Notes: a model not told the origin generated them from the letters alone. Positions 12,204 to 25,330 are shown, counted from the first letter of the stretch. The stretch is DNA of 64,000 bases from Tragulus kanchil (GCA_022376925.1 JAIOJX010000005.1:90369001-90433000); one strand, 5' to 3'. Program-made: numbers and translations.

Positions 12204-12529
12204 TTTGAAAAAAACACTGTGAATTCTAATAGTATGTTATCTGCTTTTGAGCACATATTATAGGATATCCTGTCAGGCACAAGCAGATTTTTTTTTAATT
12301 TTAAGGTTTTTTGATGGAATGGATTTCCAAGATTTCATGATGACATGTCTTGATTTTGTTTTTAATAAGCCAGTTTTCAAATAGGAAGTTTTCTATCTTT
12401 GTTTAGACAAATGACGCCCCTAAGACTACCATACTAGGGGCATCTGTCTGATGTTTTAAAGATACGATGATACAGTATCTTTAAATGATGATATAGTATC
12501 TGTCCTGGATTCTGCGTGTTATCTTGGAA

Positions 12530-14702
12530 ATAGTGGATAGAGTTTCTTTGCTACATTTTTAAAGACCAGATAAACTTTGGTTCCCTTTTAGACAATTAAA
12601 AGGAAATGTAAATACTTCCAAGTTTAAAAAAATCAAGCCCTGGCAGCCACAACAGGAAAAATGAGGACTATTATTAAATTTAAAAGTAATAATAATGAAG
12701 GAAACAAGACACAACGTTTTCTAACTGAAGCTTAATTGATCCGATTTCCTACCCAGCTCAAGAACAACCATCACCACTCTCGTCCTGTCCCCAGGGAAAC
12801 ATAGCTCTTATTGGAACTTCCCTCCTCAAAAAGAAGGTGAAGACAAACATCAATCTGTCCCTAAAAATCTAACCCTTTTTCCTTCAGGGTCCAACCAGTC
12901 ACAGTTCTTGTGGCAAGAGAAGCCTGAGGTTTCGTGTTATTTTCTACCCTCTCCACTCTGTCACCTAGATAGCTGTTAATTAGCAAGATGAAAATAGTAC
13001 ATAAAATAAGCCAGTGACCAGATCACTCAAGACATCCTTAAAGAGAGAGAAATAATTCTGCTGTTACTTAACCTATCAATTTCCCCATTTTGTAACCATG
13101 GAGCCTTATCCATCATCTATGGCAAGTGACCCTTGAGAATGCCTGTCTTATAAATGTCTCATTTTAATCCTTTTTTCCATAAATGAATTGTGTTACTTTA
13201 TAACTAACCTATATTCTACTTTTATAACTAGTCCTACTGCACCTGCTTCTCTGAAAAACCTTAAAACCCAAGTGTTTAGAAAGTATCTTGGCTGGTATTT
13301 TGATCTGTGATTTTCTTTACTAAGCAACACAACTATAAAGATTAGTGTGTGATTCTATAGTATTTTCAGAACTTGCAAAGCATTTCCATATGCACAAATT
13401 GTAACTCCAGGGAAAGGCAAGTCCAAAGAGGGTAGTTTGGTCATCAGGGTCATGAACAGTGGGTGTCACACAGAGTGGAATTCCCATCCTGGCTCCACCG
13501 CATACTAGCCCTCAGCCTCTCTAAACTCATAGAGAATTAATGGGGAACGGATGAGCTGAAACATGTAGATTTCTTAGCATGATGTCTGGCACGTGAGAAC
13601 TACTCTGCAGAAGTTATCTGAAAAATAGTGGATAGAGTTTCTTTGCTACATTTTTAAAGACCAGATAAACTTTGGTTCCCTTTTAGACAATTAAAAGGAA
13701 ATGTAAATACTTCCAAGTTTAAAAAAATCAAGCCCTGGCAGCCACAACAGGAAAAATGAGGACTATTATTAAATTTAAAAGTAATAATAATGAAGGAAAC
13801 AAGACACAACGTTTTCTAACTGAAGCTTAATTGATCCGATTTCCTACCCAGCTCAAGAACAACCATCACCACTCTCGTCCTGTCCCCAGGGAAACATAGC
13901 TCTTATTGGAACTTCCCTCCTCAAAAAGAAGGTGAAGACAAACATCAATCTGTCCCTAAAAATCTAACCCTTTTTCCTTCAGGGTCCAACCAGTCACAGT
14001 TCTTGTGGCAAGAGAAGCCTGAGGTTTCGTGTTATTTTCTACCCTCTCCACTCTGTCACCTAGATAGCTGTTAATTAGCAAGATGAAAATAGTACATAAA
14101 ATAAGCCAGTGACCAGATCACTCAAGACATCCTTAAAGAGAGAGAAATAATTCTGCTGTTACTTAACCTATCAATTTCCCCATTTTGTAACCATGGAGCC
14201 TTATCCATCATCTATGGCAAGTGACCCTTGAGAATGCCTGTCTTATAAATGTCTCATTTTAATCCTTTTTTCCATAAATGAATTGTGTTACTTTATAACT
14301 AACCTATATTCTACTTTTATAACTAGTCCTACTGCACCTGCTTCTCTGAAAAACCTTAAAACCCAAGTGTTTAGAAAGTATCTTGGCTGGTATTTTGATC
14401 TGTGATTTTCTTTACTAAGCAACACAACTATAAAGATTAGTGTGTGATTCTATAGTATTTTCAGAACTTGCAAAGCATTTCCATATGCACAAATTGTAAC
14501 TCCAGGGAAAGGCAAGTCCAAAGAGGGTAGTTTGGTCATCAGGGTCATGAACAGTGGGTGTCACACAGAGTGGAATTCCCATCCTGGCTCCACCGCATAC
14601 TAGCCCTCAGCCTCTCTAAACTCATAGAGAATTAATGGGGAACGGATGAGCTGAAACATGTAGATTTCTTAGCATGATGTCTGGCACGTGAGAACTACTC
14701 TG
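12530..14702. repeat. Direct duplication 4 (12530-13607 / 13625-14702)
   Basis: The offset is 1,095 bp and the copies look essentially identical. About 17 bp of unrelated sequence separates them. Content is unrecognised intron; no transposon or exon boundary coincides with the edges. Confidence 0.96.
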
Positions 14703-15065
14703 AAAGTTAGCCACACACACAGCTGCCATGTATAGTTGGGTAGGAAAGCAAGCAGAGGCAGAAATCTTGCCTCTTCCACTTGGCCAGCCACCTGCTCTGA
14801 TAGTAGCCTTCAAGACAAAGGGTTACTTTAATCTTTTCAAAACTGCAGTCTAGTTGGCACACCATATACCTGCAGGGCTGTGTCCACTCCTATTGGACAC
14901 CCTTTTCCAAAACACCAGGGCTGGTGGGATCCATCGCCACCACCCAGCCAGGGAAGAGTAAGTTGGTAGATCTAGACTTCCAAAATCTGGACTTCTGACT
15001 CTAAATCTAGTTGTTTTTCTATAATACTCCCTTACCTCTGTATCTTCTTAAATGAAAGGCACCTT

Positions 15066-17630
15066 CTTGTTGTTCAGTCACTAAGTCGTGTCCAACTCTT
15101 TGTGTCCCTAGGGACTGCAGCACGCCAGGCTCCTCTGTCCTCCACTATCATCTGGAGTTTGCTCAGATTCGTGTCCATTGAGTCATTGATGCTGTCTAAC
15201 CATCTCATCCTCTTCTGCCCCATTTTTCCTTTTGCCTTTAGTCTTTACCAGCATCAGGGTCTCTTCCAGTTAAGTCAGCTCTTCACCTCAGGTGTCTAAA
15301 GTATCGGAGTTCCGTTTCAGCCAGTCCTTCCAATGAATATTCCGGGTTGACTGCCTTTAGGATTGACTGGTTAGATTTCCTTGGAGTTCAAGGGACCCTC
15401 AATGAACCTTGGATCCTCAAGGGACCTTCTTCAGCACCACAATTGGAAAGCATCAATTCTTCACTGCTCAGCCTTCTTTATGGTCCCACTTTCACATCCG
15501 TATGTGACTACTGGAAAAACCATAGCTGTGACTATACAGCCCGGTGTCCACAAAGTGACCTCTCTGCTTCCTAATACACTGTTGAGGTTTGTCATTGCTT
15601 TCCTTCCAAGGAGCAAATGTCTTTTAATTTCATGACTACAGTCAATCTGCAGTGATTTTAAAGCCCAAGAAAATAAAATCTGTCCCTACGTTCACTTTTT
15701 CCCGTTCTAGTTGCCATGAAGTGATGGGACTGGATGCCATGACCTTAGTTTTTTGAATGTTGAGTTTCAAGCCAGTTTTTTCACTCTACTTCTTCACTCT
15801 CATCAAGAGACTTGTTCCTCTTCACTTTCTATCATTGGAATGGTATCACTGCATATCTGAGGTTGTCGATATTTCTCTTGGCAATACTGATTCCAGCTTG
15901 TGATTCATCCACCCCAGCATTTCACATGATGTACTCTGCATATAGGTCAAATAAGCAGGGTGACAATATGCAGCTTTGTTATACTCCTTTCCAAACTTTG
16001 ACCCAGTCAGTTGTTCCATGTCCAGTTCTAACTGTTGGTTCTTGACCCTGAGGTTTCTCAGGAAGCAGGTAAGGTGCTCGGGTATTCCCATTCTTTCAGA
16101 ATTTCCCAGTTTATTGTGATTCACACAATCAAACTTTAAGGCTTTAACCAAAAAATTTATTTTTTGATTCTTTACTTGTTGTCATCATAGTCGTTCAACT
16201 CTTTGTGTCCCTAGGGACTGCAGCACGCCAGGCTCCTCTGTCCTCCACTATCATCTGGAGTTTGCTCAGATTCGTGTCCATTGAGTCATTGATGCTGTCT
16301 AACCATCTCATCCTCTTCTGCCCCATTTTTCCTTTTGCCTTTAGTCTTTACCAGCATCAGGGTCTCTTCCAGTTAAGTCAGCTCTTCACCTCAGGTGTCT
16401 AAAGTATCGGAGTTCCGTTTCAGCCAGTCCTTCCAATGAATATTCCGGGTTGACTGCCTTTAGGATTGACTGGTTAGATTTCCTTGGAGTTCAAGGGACC
16501 CTCAATGAACCTTGGATCCTCAAGGGACCTTCTTCAGCACCACAATTGGAAAGCATCAATTCTTCACTGCTCAGCCTTCTTTATGGTCCCACTTTCACAT
16601 CCGTATGTGACTACTGGAAAAACCATAGCTGTGACTATACAGCCCGGTGTCCACAAAGTGACCTCTCTGCTTCCTAATACACTGTTGAGGTTTGTCATTG
16701 CTTTCCTTCCAAGGAGCAAATGTCTTTTAATTTCATGACTACAGTCAATCTGCAGTGATTTTAAAGCCCAAGAAAATAAAATCTGTCCCTACGTTCACTT
16801 TTTCCCGTTCTAGTTGCCATGAAGTGATGGGACTGGATGCCATGACCTTAGTTTTTTGAATGTTGAGTTTCAAGCCAGTTTTTTCACTCTACTTCTTCAC
16901 TCTCATCAAGAGACTTGTTCCTCTTCACTTTCTATCATTGGAATGGTATCACTGCATATCTGAGGTTGTCGATATTTCTCTTGGCAATACTGATTCCAGC
17001 TTGTGATTCATCCACCCCAGCATTTCACATGATGTACTCTGCATATAGGTCAAATAAGCAGGGTGACAATATGCAGCTTTGTTATACTCCTTTCCAAACT
17101 TTGACCCAGTCAGTTGTTCCATGTCCAGTTCTAACTGTTGGTTCTTGACCCTGAGGTTTCTCAGGAAGCAGGTAAGGTGGTCTGGTATTCCCATCTCTTT
17201 CAGAATTTCCCAGTTTATTGTGATTCACACAATCAAACTTTAAGGCTTTAACGTAGTCAAATGAAGTAGAAGTAGATGTTTTTCTGGAATTCCCTTGCTT
17301 TCTGTATGATCCAAAAAATGTTGGCAATTTGACCTCTGGTTCCTCTGCCTTTTCTAACCCCAGCTTTTACATCTGAAAGTTCTTGGTTCACATACTACTG
17401 AAGCCTAGCTTGAAGAATTTTGAACATAACCTTTCTAGCATGTGAAATGAGCGTAACTGTATGGTAGTCTGTACATTCTTTGGCATTGCCCTTCTTTGGG
17501 ATTGGAATGAAAACTGACCTTTTCCAGTCCTGTGGCTGGAGGATGCCTATGGAAGTGTTTTGGTGTGGAGCAAAAGGTGACATTAAGTGTCCATCGCTGT
17601 TTAAATTTTCCATTACGAATCAAGGTGCCC
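15066..17630 (-). mobile_element. BovB (RTE) LINE 3' portion, antisense, inflated by duplication
   Basis: The + strand is the reverse complement of BovB, the ruminant RTE retrotransposon of squamate-like origin. It starts with the 3' end (TTCAGTCACTAAGTCGTGTC) and extends into the reverse-transcriptase region. Minus-strand fragments include DWKRSVFIPIPKKGNAKEC (within 17395-17613) and DCVNHNKLGNSE with TGHGTTDW (within 17082-17327), both RT-domain blocks, but stops and frame changes show it is dead. Position 15093 onward is repeated from 16196, and 16913 onward again from 18020. Confidence 0.9.
15093..17252. repeat. Direct duplication 5 (15093-16148 / 16196-17252)
   Basis: The offset is 1,103 bp, wholly inside BovB. 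Copy one ends in CTTTAACCAAAAAATTTA and then about 47 bp of unrelated sequence; copy two reads on through GTAGTCAAATG as normal BovB. Near the end of copy one (about 16073-16100) there are small errors relative to copy two (17176-17205). Confidence 0.95.
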
Positions 17631-19102
17631 TTTTAGTTCTTGTGTGACTCCAAAGGAGGTGATGTGTGTTCAGGAAAGACAGTCATTGCAGAGTAAGATG
17701 GAATCAAGAGTTATTTGTGACACTAGCTAGCTCAGGGACAAAGGCATCAGTGGCTATGCTAATGAAGCAGGTGTGTTAGCAAAGCTCGGTTGAAATAAGA
17801 GGCTAGAATGACACAGAGGACAGTTGGTCTGGGTGTGAAGAACCTGCTGTTACCACTAAGGTGTCATGTAGCTGGAGCCACTCTTTTCTTTGGCTGCAGA
17901 CACAGATCTTGTTCTAGCACTTGTTCACTTGTATTTTCTCGGGAGAGAAAAAGATACACGAAACAAAAATACTCATTCTGCTCCCCACAAAAGCACTTTG
18001 GGCTTCATCTCCTTCACAAACTTGTTCCTCTTCACTTTCTATCATTGGAATGGTATCACTGCATATCTGAGGTTGTCGATATTTCTCTTGGCAATACTGA
18101 TTCCAGCTTGTGATTCATCCACCCCAGCATTTCACATGATGTACTCTGCATATAGGTCAAATAAGCAGGGTGACAATATGCAGCTTTGTTATACTCCTTT
18201 CCAAACTTTGACCCAGTCAGTTGTTCCATGTCCAGTTCTAACTGTTGGTTCTTGACCCTGAGGTTTCTCAGGAAGCAGGTAAGGTGGTCTGGTATTCCCA
18301 TCTCTTTCAGAATTTCCCAGTTTATTGTGATTCACACAATCAAACTTTAAGGCTTTAACGTAGTCAAATGAAGTAGAAGTAGATGTTTTTCTGGAATTCC
18401 CTTGCTTTCTGTATGATCCAAAAAATGTTGGCAATTTGACCTCTGGTTCCTCTGCCTTTTCTAACCCCAGCTTTTACATCTGAAAGTTCTTGGTTCACAT
18501 ACTACTGAAGCCTAGCTTGAAGAATTTTGAACATAACCTTTCTAGCATGTGAAATGAGCGTAACTGTATGGTAGTCTGTACATTCTTTGGCATTGCCCTT
18601 CTTTGGGATTGGAATGAAAACTGACCTTTTCCAGTCCTGTGGCTGGAGGATGCCTATGGAAGTGTTTTGGTGTGGAGCAAAAGGTGACATTAAGTGTCCA
18701 TCGCTGTTTAAATTTTCCATTACGAATCAAGGTGCCCTTTTAGTTCTTGTGTGACTCCAAAGGAGGTGATGTGTGTTCAGGAAAGACAGTCATTGCAGAG
18801 TAAGATGGAATCAAGAGTTATTTGTGACACTAGCTAGCTCAGGGACAAAGGCATCAGTGGCTATGCTAATGAAGCAGGTGTGTTAGCAAAGCTCGGTTGA
18901 AATAAGAGGCTAGAATGACACAGAGGACAGTTGGTCTGGGTGTGAAGAACCTGCTGTTACCACTAAGGTGTCATGTAGCTGGAGCCACTCTTTTCTTTGG
19001 CTGCAGACACAGATCTTGTTCTAGCACTTGTTCACTTGTATTTTCTCGGGAGAGAAAAAGATACACGAAACAAAAATACTCATTCTGCTCCCCACAAAAG
19101 CA
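16913..19102. repeat. Direct duplication 6 (16913-17995 / 18020-19102)
   Basis: The offset is 1,107 bp with about 24 bp between copies. It overlaps the second copy of duplication 5, so the 16913-17252 segment exists three times (about 15810, 16913 and 18020). It spans the BovB and its flank, so the edges do not follow the element. Confidence 0.95.
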
Positions 19103-19508
19103 TTATCTTTCAAGTGCAGCAAACTGAATCCACTTTGTAAGTTTAATTAAAACCTTACTTGAGTTAAACTCACAAAGTTCAATTCAGCATGTTTAAAAAT
19201 ATGCTTCCAGGGGGAGAGGCTATTGAGACAGCATTGAATTAGGAGTTTGGGATTAGTAGATACAAACTACTATATATTGAATAGGTAAACTACAGGGTCC
19301 TACTATATAGTAAAGGGAACTATATTCAATATCGTGTAATGGACTATAGTGGAAAGAAATATGTATATATAAGTACCTCCAAAGTCAGACTCCAAAGGGA
19401 TGTTGTGTAGTTTGTAGTTAGACTGGACCTGGGAGAAATATTTACTAGTAAAAGAATCCTTCCTCCTTAGAGGTCTTAAGAATTAAGGAGTTTGAAAAAT
19501 GCTCAGTC

Positions 19509-19940
19509 CTGGACTGCCCAGTACAGTAGCTACCAGCTGTGTGTGGCTAGAGAGCACCTGAAATGGGCTGATATAAACTGAGATGTGCTACAAATATAAA
19601 TAATATTCACACCTGACATATGAAGATTTAGAACTCTCCAAAACAGACCTCATTTGTTTATTTACATTGATTAAATGTTGAAATGGTAACACTTGGGATA
19701 TACTGAGCTAAAGAAAACATACTGTTAAAAGTAATTTCACCCTATCTGGGAACATGCATGTCTATGAACAACAAAACTCTGTAAAACCTTTAAAATAGAG
19801 AATTAAAAAAAGACAAAAAAAGTAATTTCACCCTGTTCCTTTTTTTGGTTTTTTGGGTTTTTTTTTTTTTTAGTGTGGCTGTAATCTTTTTAATTATACA
19901 TACGGCATGCATTATAATTTTTGTAGACTACAAGCATCGT
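19509..19940 (-). mobile_element. MER5-like DNA transposon remnant with a nested insertion
   Basis: Sequence such as GTGTGTGGCTAGAGAGCACC, GATTAAATGTTGAAATGGTA and TAGTGTGGCTGTAATC resembles a MER5-type hAT element; the orientation is uncertain. It is split by about 74 bp flanked by AAAAGTAATTTCACCCT at 19727-19743 and 19818-19834, a 17-bp target-site duplication. The inserted piece ends A-rich. Most of the element is repeated in duplication 7. Confidence 0.6.
19744..19817 (+). mobile_element. Short A-rich retroinsertion inside MER5-like element
   Basis: About 74 bp beginning ATCTGGGAACATGC and ending in AATTAAAAAAAGACA lies between perfect 17-bp direct repeats. A short 3'-truncated LINE or LINE-mobilised fragment would look like this. 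I cannot name the source family. Confidence 0.5.
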
Positions 19941-20247
19941 GGACAGTTATAGGTTTTGTTTTACACATATTAGGCCTATAATCTGTTAGATTTTAAAAGC
20001 AAAATCATTTCTACTTGTGAATTTTGCTATTATTTTAAAAGTTCAATCACTGTATTGGAACAAAATGTTGTTGAAATTCTCCAAACAGTATTACAACACT
20101 AGGAAAATATTTCCTCACTTGTTAACATTGGTTGACATTCAGATGAGAGCAAGTGAGATTTTCTGTTAGTACATTTTAGATTAAATAATTACATATGTTA
20201 TTTTGCTATAAATTGAAGTAGGAAAGGAAAATTTATACTAATTCTGT

Positions 20248-20360
20248 AGTTCAGTTCAGTCGCTCAGTCATGCCCAACTCGTTGCAACCCCATGGACTGC
20301 ACACCAGACTTCCCTGTCCTTCACCATCTCCCAGAGCTTGCTCAAATTCATGTCCATTGA
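20248..20360 (+). mobile_element. Bov-A2/BovB-tail SINE fragment
   Basis: AGTTCAGTTCAGTCGCTCAG followed by the BovB-derived sequence through TCATGTCCATTG marks a Bov-A2-type piece. Near-identical flanks ACTAATTCTGT (20237-20247) and ACTAATTGTGT (20360-20370) look like a target-site duplication. The duplicate lies at about 21420-21532. Confidence 0.75.
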
Positions 20361-21802
20361 CTAATTGTGTAACTTAACAGAAAATAAAATGTCCATAATT
20401 TATTGCCTATCAGTCATATTTTAGAAACATGCTTTTCAGTTAAAAATTGCTACTCTGGTTCTTTTCAATTTAGCTTATGTTTATTTTATCAGCCATGAGA
20501 CCAAATAATGATCTTAAAGTGTCAAGTTAGTTAAAGTGTCAGTTGTGCACTGAAAAGTGAAGTAGGTAGCTTATGTTGTACACAGCACCATCTGTTGGAG
20601 AAATCTATTATCAATTTTGAAAAATTCTGAAGCAAAAAGTAAAAACTGAACTTACAGCTAAAAAGGGTTGATTGAAGAAAGTTGTATCAGGGGCTAATTG
20701 CCTAAACAGTAGCTACCAGCTGTGTGTGGCTAGAGAGCACCTGAAATGGGCTGATATAAACTGAGATGTGCTACAAATATAAATAATATTCACACCTGAC
20801 ATATGAAGATTTAGAACTCTCCAAAACAGACCTCATTTGTTTATTTACATTGATTAAATGTTGAAATGGTAACACTTGGGATATACTGAGCTAAAGAAAA
20901 CATACTGTTAAAAGTAATTTCACCCTATCTGGGAACATGCATGTCTATGAACAACAAAACTCTGTAAAACCTTTAAAATAGAGAATTAAAAAGACAAAAA
21001 GTAATTTCACCCTGTTCCTTTTTTGGTTTTTGGGTTTTTTTTTAGTGTGGCTGTAATCTTTTAATTATACATACGGCATGCATTAAAATTTTTTGTAGAC
21101 TACAAGCATCGTGGACAGTTATAGGTTTTGTTTTACACATATTAGGCCTATAATCTGTTAGATTTTAAAAGCAAAATCATTTCTACTTGTGAATTTTGCT
21201 ATTATTTTAAAAGTTCAATCACTGTATTGGAACAAAATGTTGTTGAAATTCTCCAAACAGTATTACAACACTAGGAAAATATTTCCTCACTTGTTAACAT
21301 TGGTTGACATTCAGATGAGAGCAAGTGAGATTTTCTGTTAGTACATTTTAGATTAAATAATTACATATGTTATTTTGCTATAAATTGAAGTAGGAAAGGA
21401 AAATTTATACTAATTCTGTAGTTCAGTTCAGTCGCTCAGTCATGCCCAACTCGTTGCAACCCCATGGACTGCACACCAGACTTCCCTGTCCTTCACCATC
21501 TCCCAGAGCTTGCTCAAATTCATGTCCATTGACTAATTGTGTAACTTAACAGAAAATAAAATGTCCATAATTTATTGCCTATCAGTCATATTTTAGAAAC
21601 ATGCTTTTCAGTTAAAAATTGCTACTCTGGTTCTTTTCAATTTAGCTTATGTTTATTTTATCAGCCATGAGACCAAATAATGATCTTAAAGTGTCAAGTT
21701 AGTTAAAGTGTCAGTTGTGCACTGAAAAGTGAAGTAGGTAGCTTATGTTGTACACAGCACCATCTGTTGGAGAAATCTATTATCAATTTTGAAAAATTCT
21801 GA

Positions 21803-23921
21803 AGCAAAAAGTAAAAACTGAACTTACAGCTAAAAAAAGGGTTGATTGAAGAAAGTTGTATCAGGGGGCTAATTGCCTAAAAGGCTTTTTATTTGCCTAA
21901 GTGGAAAAGTAAGCAAGTGTGGATGAATTTTCTAGAAAATAATATGGAGAAGCAGATGCAAAGAATGAGGCTTCTGCAGTCATAGCAGAAAACCTTAGAA
22001 TGATTATTCCGGCATGCCAAACACGTCCCCCCTCACTTCTCTTCCTCCAGGAGGCTTCCCTAAACCCCAGTCCAAGTTGGATCCACATGGTAAATAGTCC
22101 ACTGCACTTGGCCTGTCTTCTTCTGTAGGCAGCCTTGAACTTTGCTCTCTTCCCTGGTGGACTGTAAAGTCCATGAAGGTGGAGAATGGCTCTGACAGGT
22201 GACAGTCATGCCCGGTGCATGCAAGAGCTCTTAGCAGGGCTCCCACTTCATCATAACTTTCTGGACGAATGAAGAAATGAATGCTTTGTATCCAGGCATG
22301 TGCTGCTGCTCTTGGGGATGTATCTCCTCAGTAAGTCAGTGATCCAGACCCAAGAGAGAAAGCGGCTTCTGAAAGAGGTAAGGAGGTCTAGAAAGCAGGA
22401 GAAGGGCACGTTATGACTAGAAACTAGTTTTCTGAAAACTAACTTCAAGATACATGATTGTTAGAAATTATATGGATTGCTAAAACTGAAGGGACAAACA
22501 AACAGGTATAGCATCGTTTCCAGACATTCTGCAGCATTAGCCCTTGATTATTTGAGGAAATTTGAATACCCAAAAAGGTCTCTACCTTGGTGTAAAATAA
22601 TGCTGATCCAGACAGGTAAACAGCAGATGCAGGAATTCAGAAAAAGCACTAAAATTATGGGACCTTTCTGTACTGTCTTTGCAGCCTCCCATGAATCTGA
22701 TTTTTTCAAAATAAAAATGGAAAAGGTTCCTACTATGTTTACATTGAGGAAAAAGTTAAATATGTAATTTGAGGGTTTTTTCCTGTATCATTTTGTAACA
22801 TTTTTCCTGTAACAGGGATGAGCATGTTCCAATGAATCCCGATTTTTCAAAAAATAAATGGAAAAGTTCCTACTATGTTGTCAGCTTTGTGATCGGATGT
22901 AGCAAAAATAAACTGAACTTACGTAAAAAGGGTTGATTGAAGAAAGTTGTATCAGGGGCTAATTGCCTAAAAGGCTTTTTATTTGCCTAAGTGGAAAAGT
23001 AAGCAAGTGTGGATGAATTTTCTAGAAAATAATATGGAGAAGCAGATGCAAAGAATGAGGCTTCTGCAGTCATAGCAGAAAACCTTAGAATGATTATTCC
23101 GGCATGCCAAACACGTCCCCCCTCACTTCTCTTCCTCCAGGAGGCTTCCCTAAACCCCAGTCCAAGTTGGATCCACATGGTAAATAGTCCACTGCACTTG
23201 GCCTGTCTTCTTCTGTAGGCAGCCTTGAACTTTGCTCTCTTCCCTGGTGGACTGTAAAGTCCATGAAGGTGGAGAATGGCTCTGACAGGTGACAGTCATG
23301 CCCGGTGCATGCAAGAGCTCTTAGCAGGGCTCCCACTTCATCATAACTTTCTGGACGAATGAAGAAATGAATGCTTTGTATCCAGGCATGTGCTGCTGCT
23401 CTTGGGGATGTATCTCCTCAGTAAGTCAGTGATCCAGACCCAAGAGAGAAAGCGGCTTCTGAAAGAGGTAAGGAGGTCTAGAAAGCAGGAGAAGGGCACG
23501 TTATGACTAGAAACTAGTTTTCTGAAAACTAACTTCAAGATACATGATTGTTAGAAATTATATGGATTGCTAAAACTGAAGGGACAAACAAACAGGTATA
23601 GCATCGTTTCCAGACATTCTGCAGCATTAGCCCTTGATTATTTGAGGAAATTTGAATACCCAAAAAGGTCTCTACCTTGGTGTAAAATAATGCTGATCCA
23701 GACAGGTAAACAGCAGATGCAGGAATTCAGAAAAAGCACTAAAATTATGGGACCTTTCTGTACTGTCTTTGCAGCCTCCCATGAATCTGATTTTTTCAAA
23801 ATAAAAATGGAAAAGGTTCCTACTATGTTTACATTGAGGAAAAAGTTAAATATGTAATTTGAGGGTTTTTTCCTGTATCATTTTGTAACATTTTTCCTGT
23901 AACAGGGATGAGCATGTTCCA
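21803..23921. repeat. Direct duplication 8 (21803-22831 / 22901-23921)
   Basis: The offset is 1,090 bp in the body. The gap at 22832-22900 is a corrupted partial re-copy of about 22690-22740 (ATGAATC, TTTTTCAAAA and TCCTACTATGTT recur with lost bases). Copy two begins noisily at AGCAAAAATAAACTG. The edge overlaps copy two of duplication 7, so about 80 bp exist three times. Confidence 0.95.
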
Positions 23922-24040
23922 GAAGTTGCATATTCAGACAGAGCTGAACTTTAATTCCAAAGAAATGAATATCTATAATTTTATGAACTATTTCAGTGAA
24001 TATAAGTGTTCTATTGTTCCACATAGTTCTACAAAAAAAA

Positions 24041-24237
24041 AGGTGTCAGCAGCTCAGTCATGTCCAGCTTTGTGACTCCAGGGACTGTAGCCCGCCAGGT
24101 GCCTCTGTCCATGGGATTCTCCAGGCAAGTACACTGGAGTGGGTTGCCATTTCCTTCTACAAAAGATCTTCCTGACCCAGGGACTGAACCTAGTTCTCCT
24201 GCACTGCAAGTGGATTCTTGACTGTCTGAGCCATGAA
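24041..24237 (-). mobile_element. Bov-tA-type SINE, antisense
   Basis: AGCAGCTCAGTCATGTCCAG, then CCATGGGATTCTCCAGGCAA, then GACCCAGGGACTGAACC and a TGCACTGCAAGTGGATTCTT end form the reverse complement of the Bov-tA family, which fuses a tRNA-derived head to a BovB tail. It is moderately diverged. Confidence 0.85.
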
Positions 24238-25100
24238 ATTCTACTTGTCTTTTATTTCCTTCATTTCCCCAAGTTTATCTGCTACTTAATTTTCTCTTAA
24301 AGACTGAATGAAATTAATATGATAGCAGTTCTGACTTACACATACTTGTAAAAATGTGAAACAAAGACAGTGTGATTAAAAAAAAAAATCCAAATTTAGA
24401 TCTGCCACAGTCAGGCTCTATGGCTCTCCTCTATCTCCAAGGTTGTATGACCCTGGAAAGAATACATAGCCTAAGTTAATATGTCAACAGAACTGTGCTG
24501 GTGATTTTGTATCATTTATTTGTCATATCCACTGCAGAGAAAAATTTGCTATCTTGATCTTATACACAAGTAATGTAGAGCTCAGAGTTCAGGAACTTGT
24601 CCAAAGTCCAAGCTCGTTGGTTGGAAAACTGGATTTGAACCCAAGATACCTATCTACAAAGACTTTCCACAGGCCCATACTACCTGGTATGCCCTTTCTT
24701 CTCCACCACTCAGTATTAAATTCTCCATTCTAAGATGAACGAGCTAAGGGAACATTCACATGACCAGAAATGAAACCCTAGATGCAGAAGTCATCCTCTG
24801 TGAAACATTTAGCTTGTATTCCTTCTCTAAACTATTCGTACTCATACCTAACCAGATCACAAACAGCCTTCAGAAAACAGATTCCATACAGGGAAGAGAA
24901 TCATGGGCTCATTTAACCATGTTTTCAAGACATTCATGACATGCATGTAAGAGTGAGGCCAAACTGATCGAGGTGATCATTTGAATGCTTTAAGAAAAAT
25001 GCATTTCATGGGAACATGATTTCAGTTCTATTATTTATGATTCACTGTATTATGACCTTCATAACCATTCATATTGGCAAAGCATTTTATGATTCTTCTT

Positions 25101-25136
25101 CAGTTCAGTTCAGTCGCTCAGTTGTGTCCAACTCTT
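25101..25136 (+). mobile_element. Bov-A2 fragment
   Basis: Only the short signature TTCAGTTCAGTCGCTCAGTT and GTGTCCAACTCTT remains. Confidence 0.6.
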
Positions 25137-25330
25137 CCTTGCTCTGTTGCAAAATCTGTTACAGAGAATGCCGTCATACCTTTTACCAATAAAGAAACTA
25201 AATGAGTTACAAGATAGGTTAAGAAATTTATCATTCGTCAGCAAGACAAGAATGCTGTAGAACATTACCTTCCATTTCTCAGGCCATGGTCCTCAGGGCT
25301 TTCTGCTCCTGGAATGAACCAATAAGAAGT

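Larger units (their letters stand above)
19523..21881. repeat. Direct duplication 7 (19523-20705 / 20706-21881)
   Basis: The offset is 1,183 bp at the start and shrinks through homopolymer differences. Copy one has runs of T7, T6 and T14 near 19838-19872 where copy two (about 21019-21044) has T6, T5 and T9, and A7 runs in copy one are A5 in copy two. The difference pattern is that of long-read homopolymer error. The copies abut at 20705/20706. Confidence 0.95.

Noticed and set aside
17082..18720. Functional BovB reverse transcriptase on the minus strand
   Set aside because: Only short fragments of the RT domain remain in different frames, and half of them are duplicate copies.
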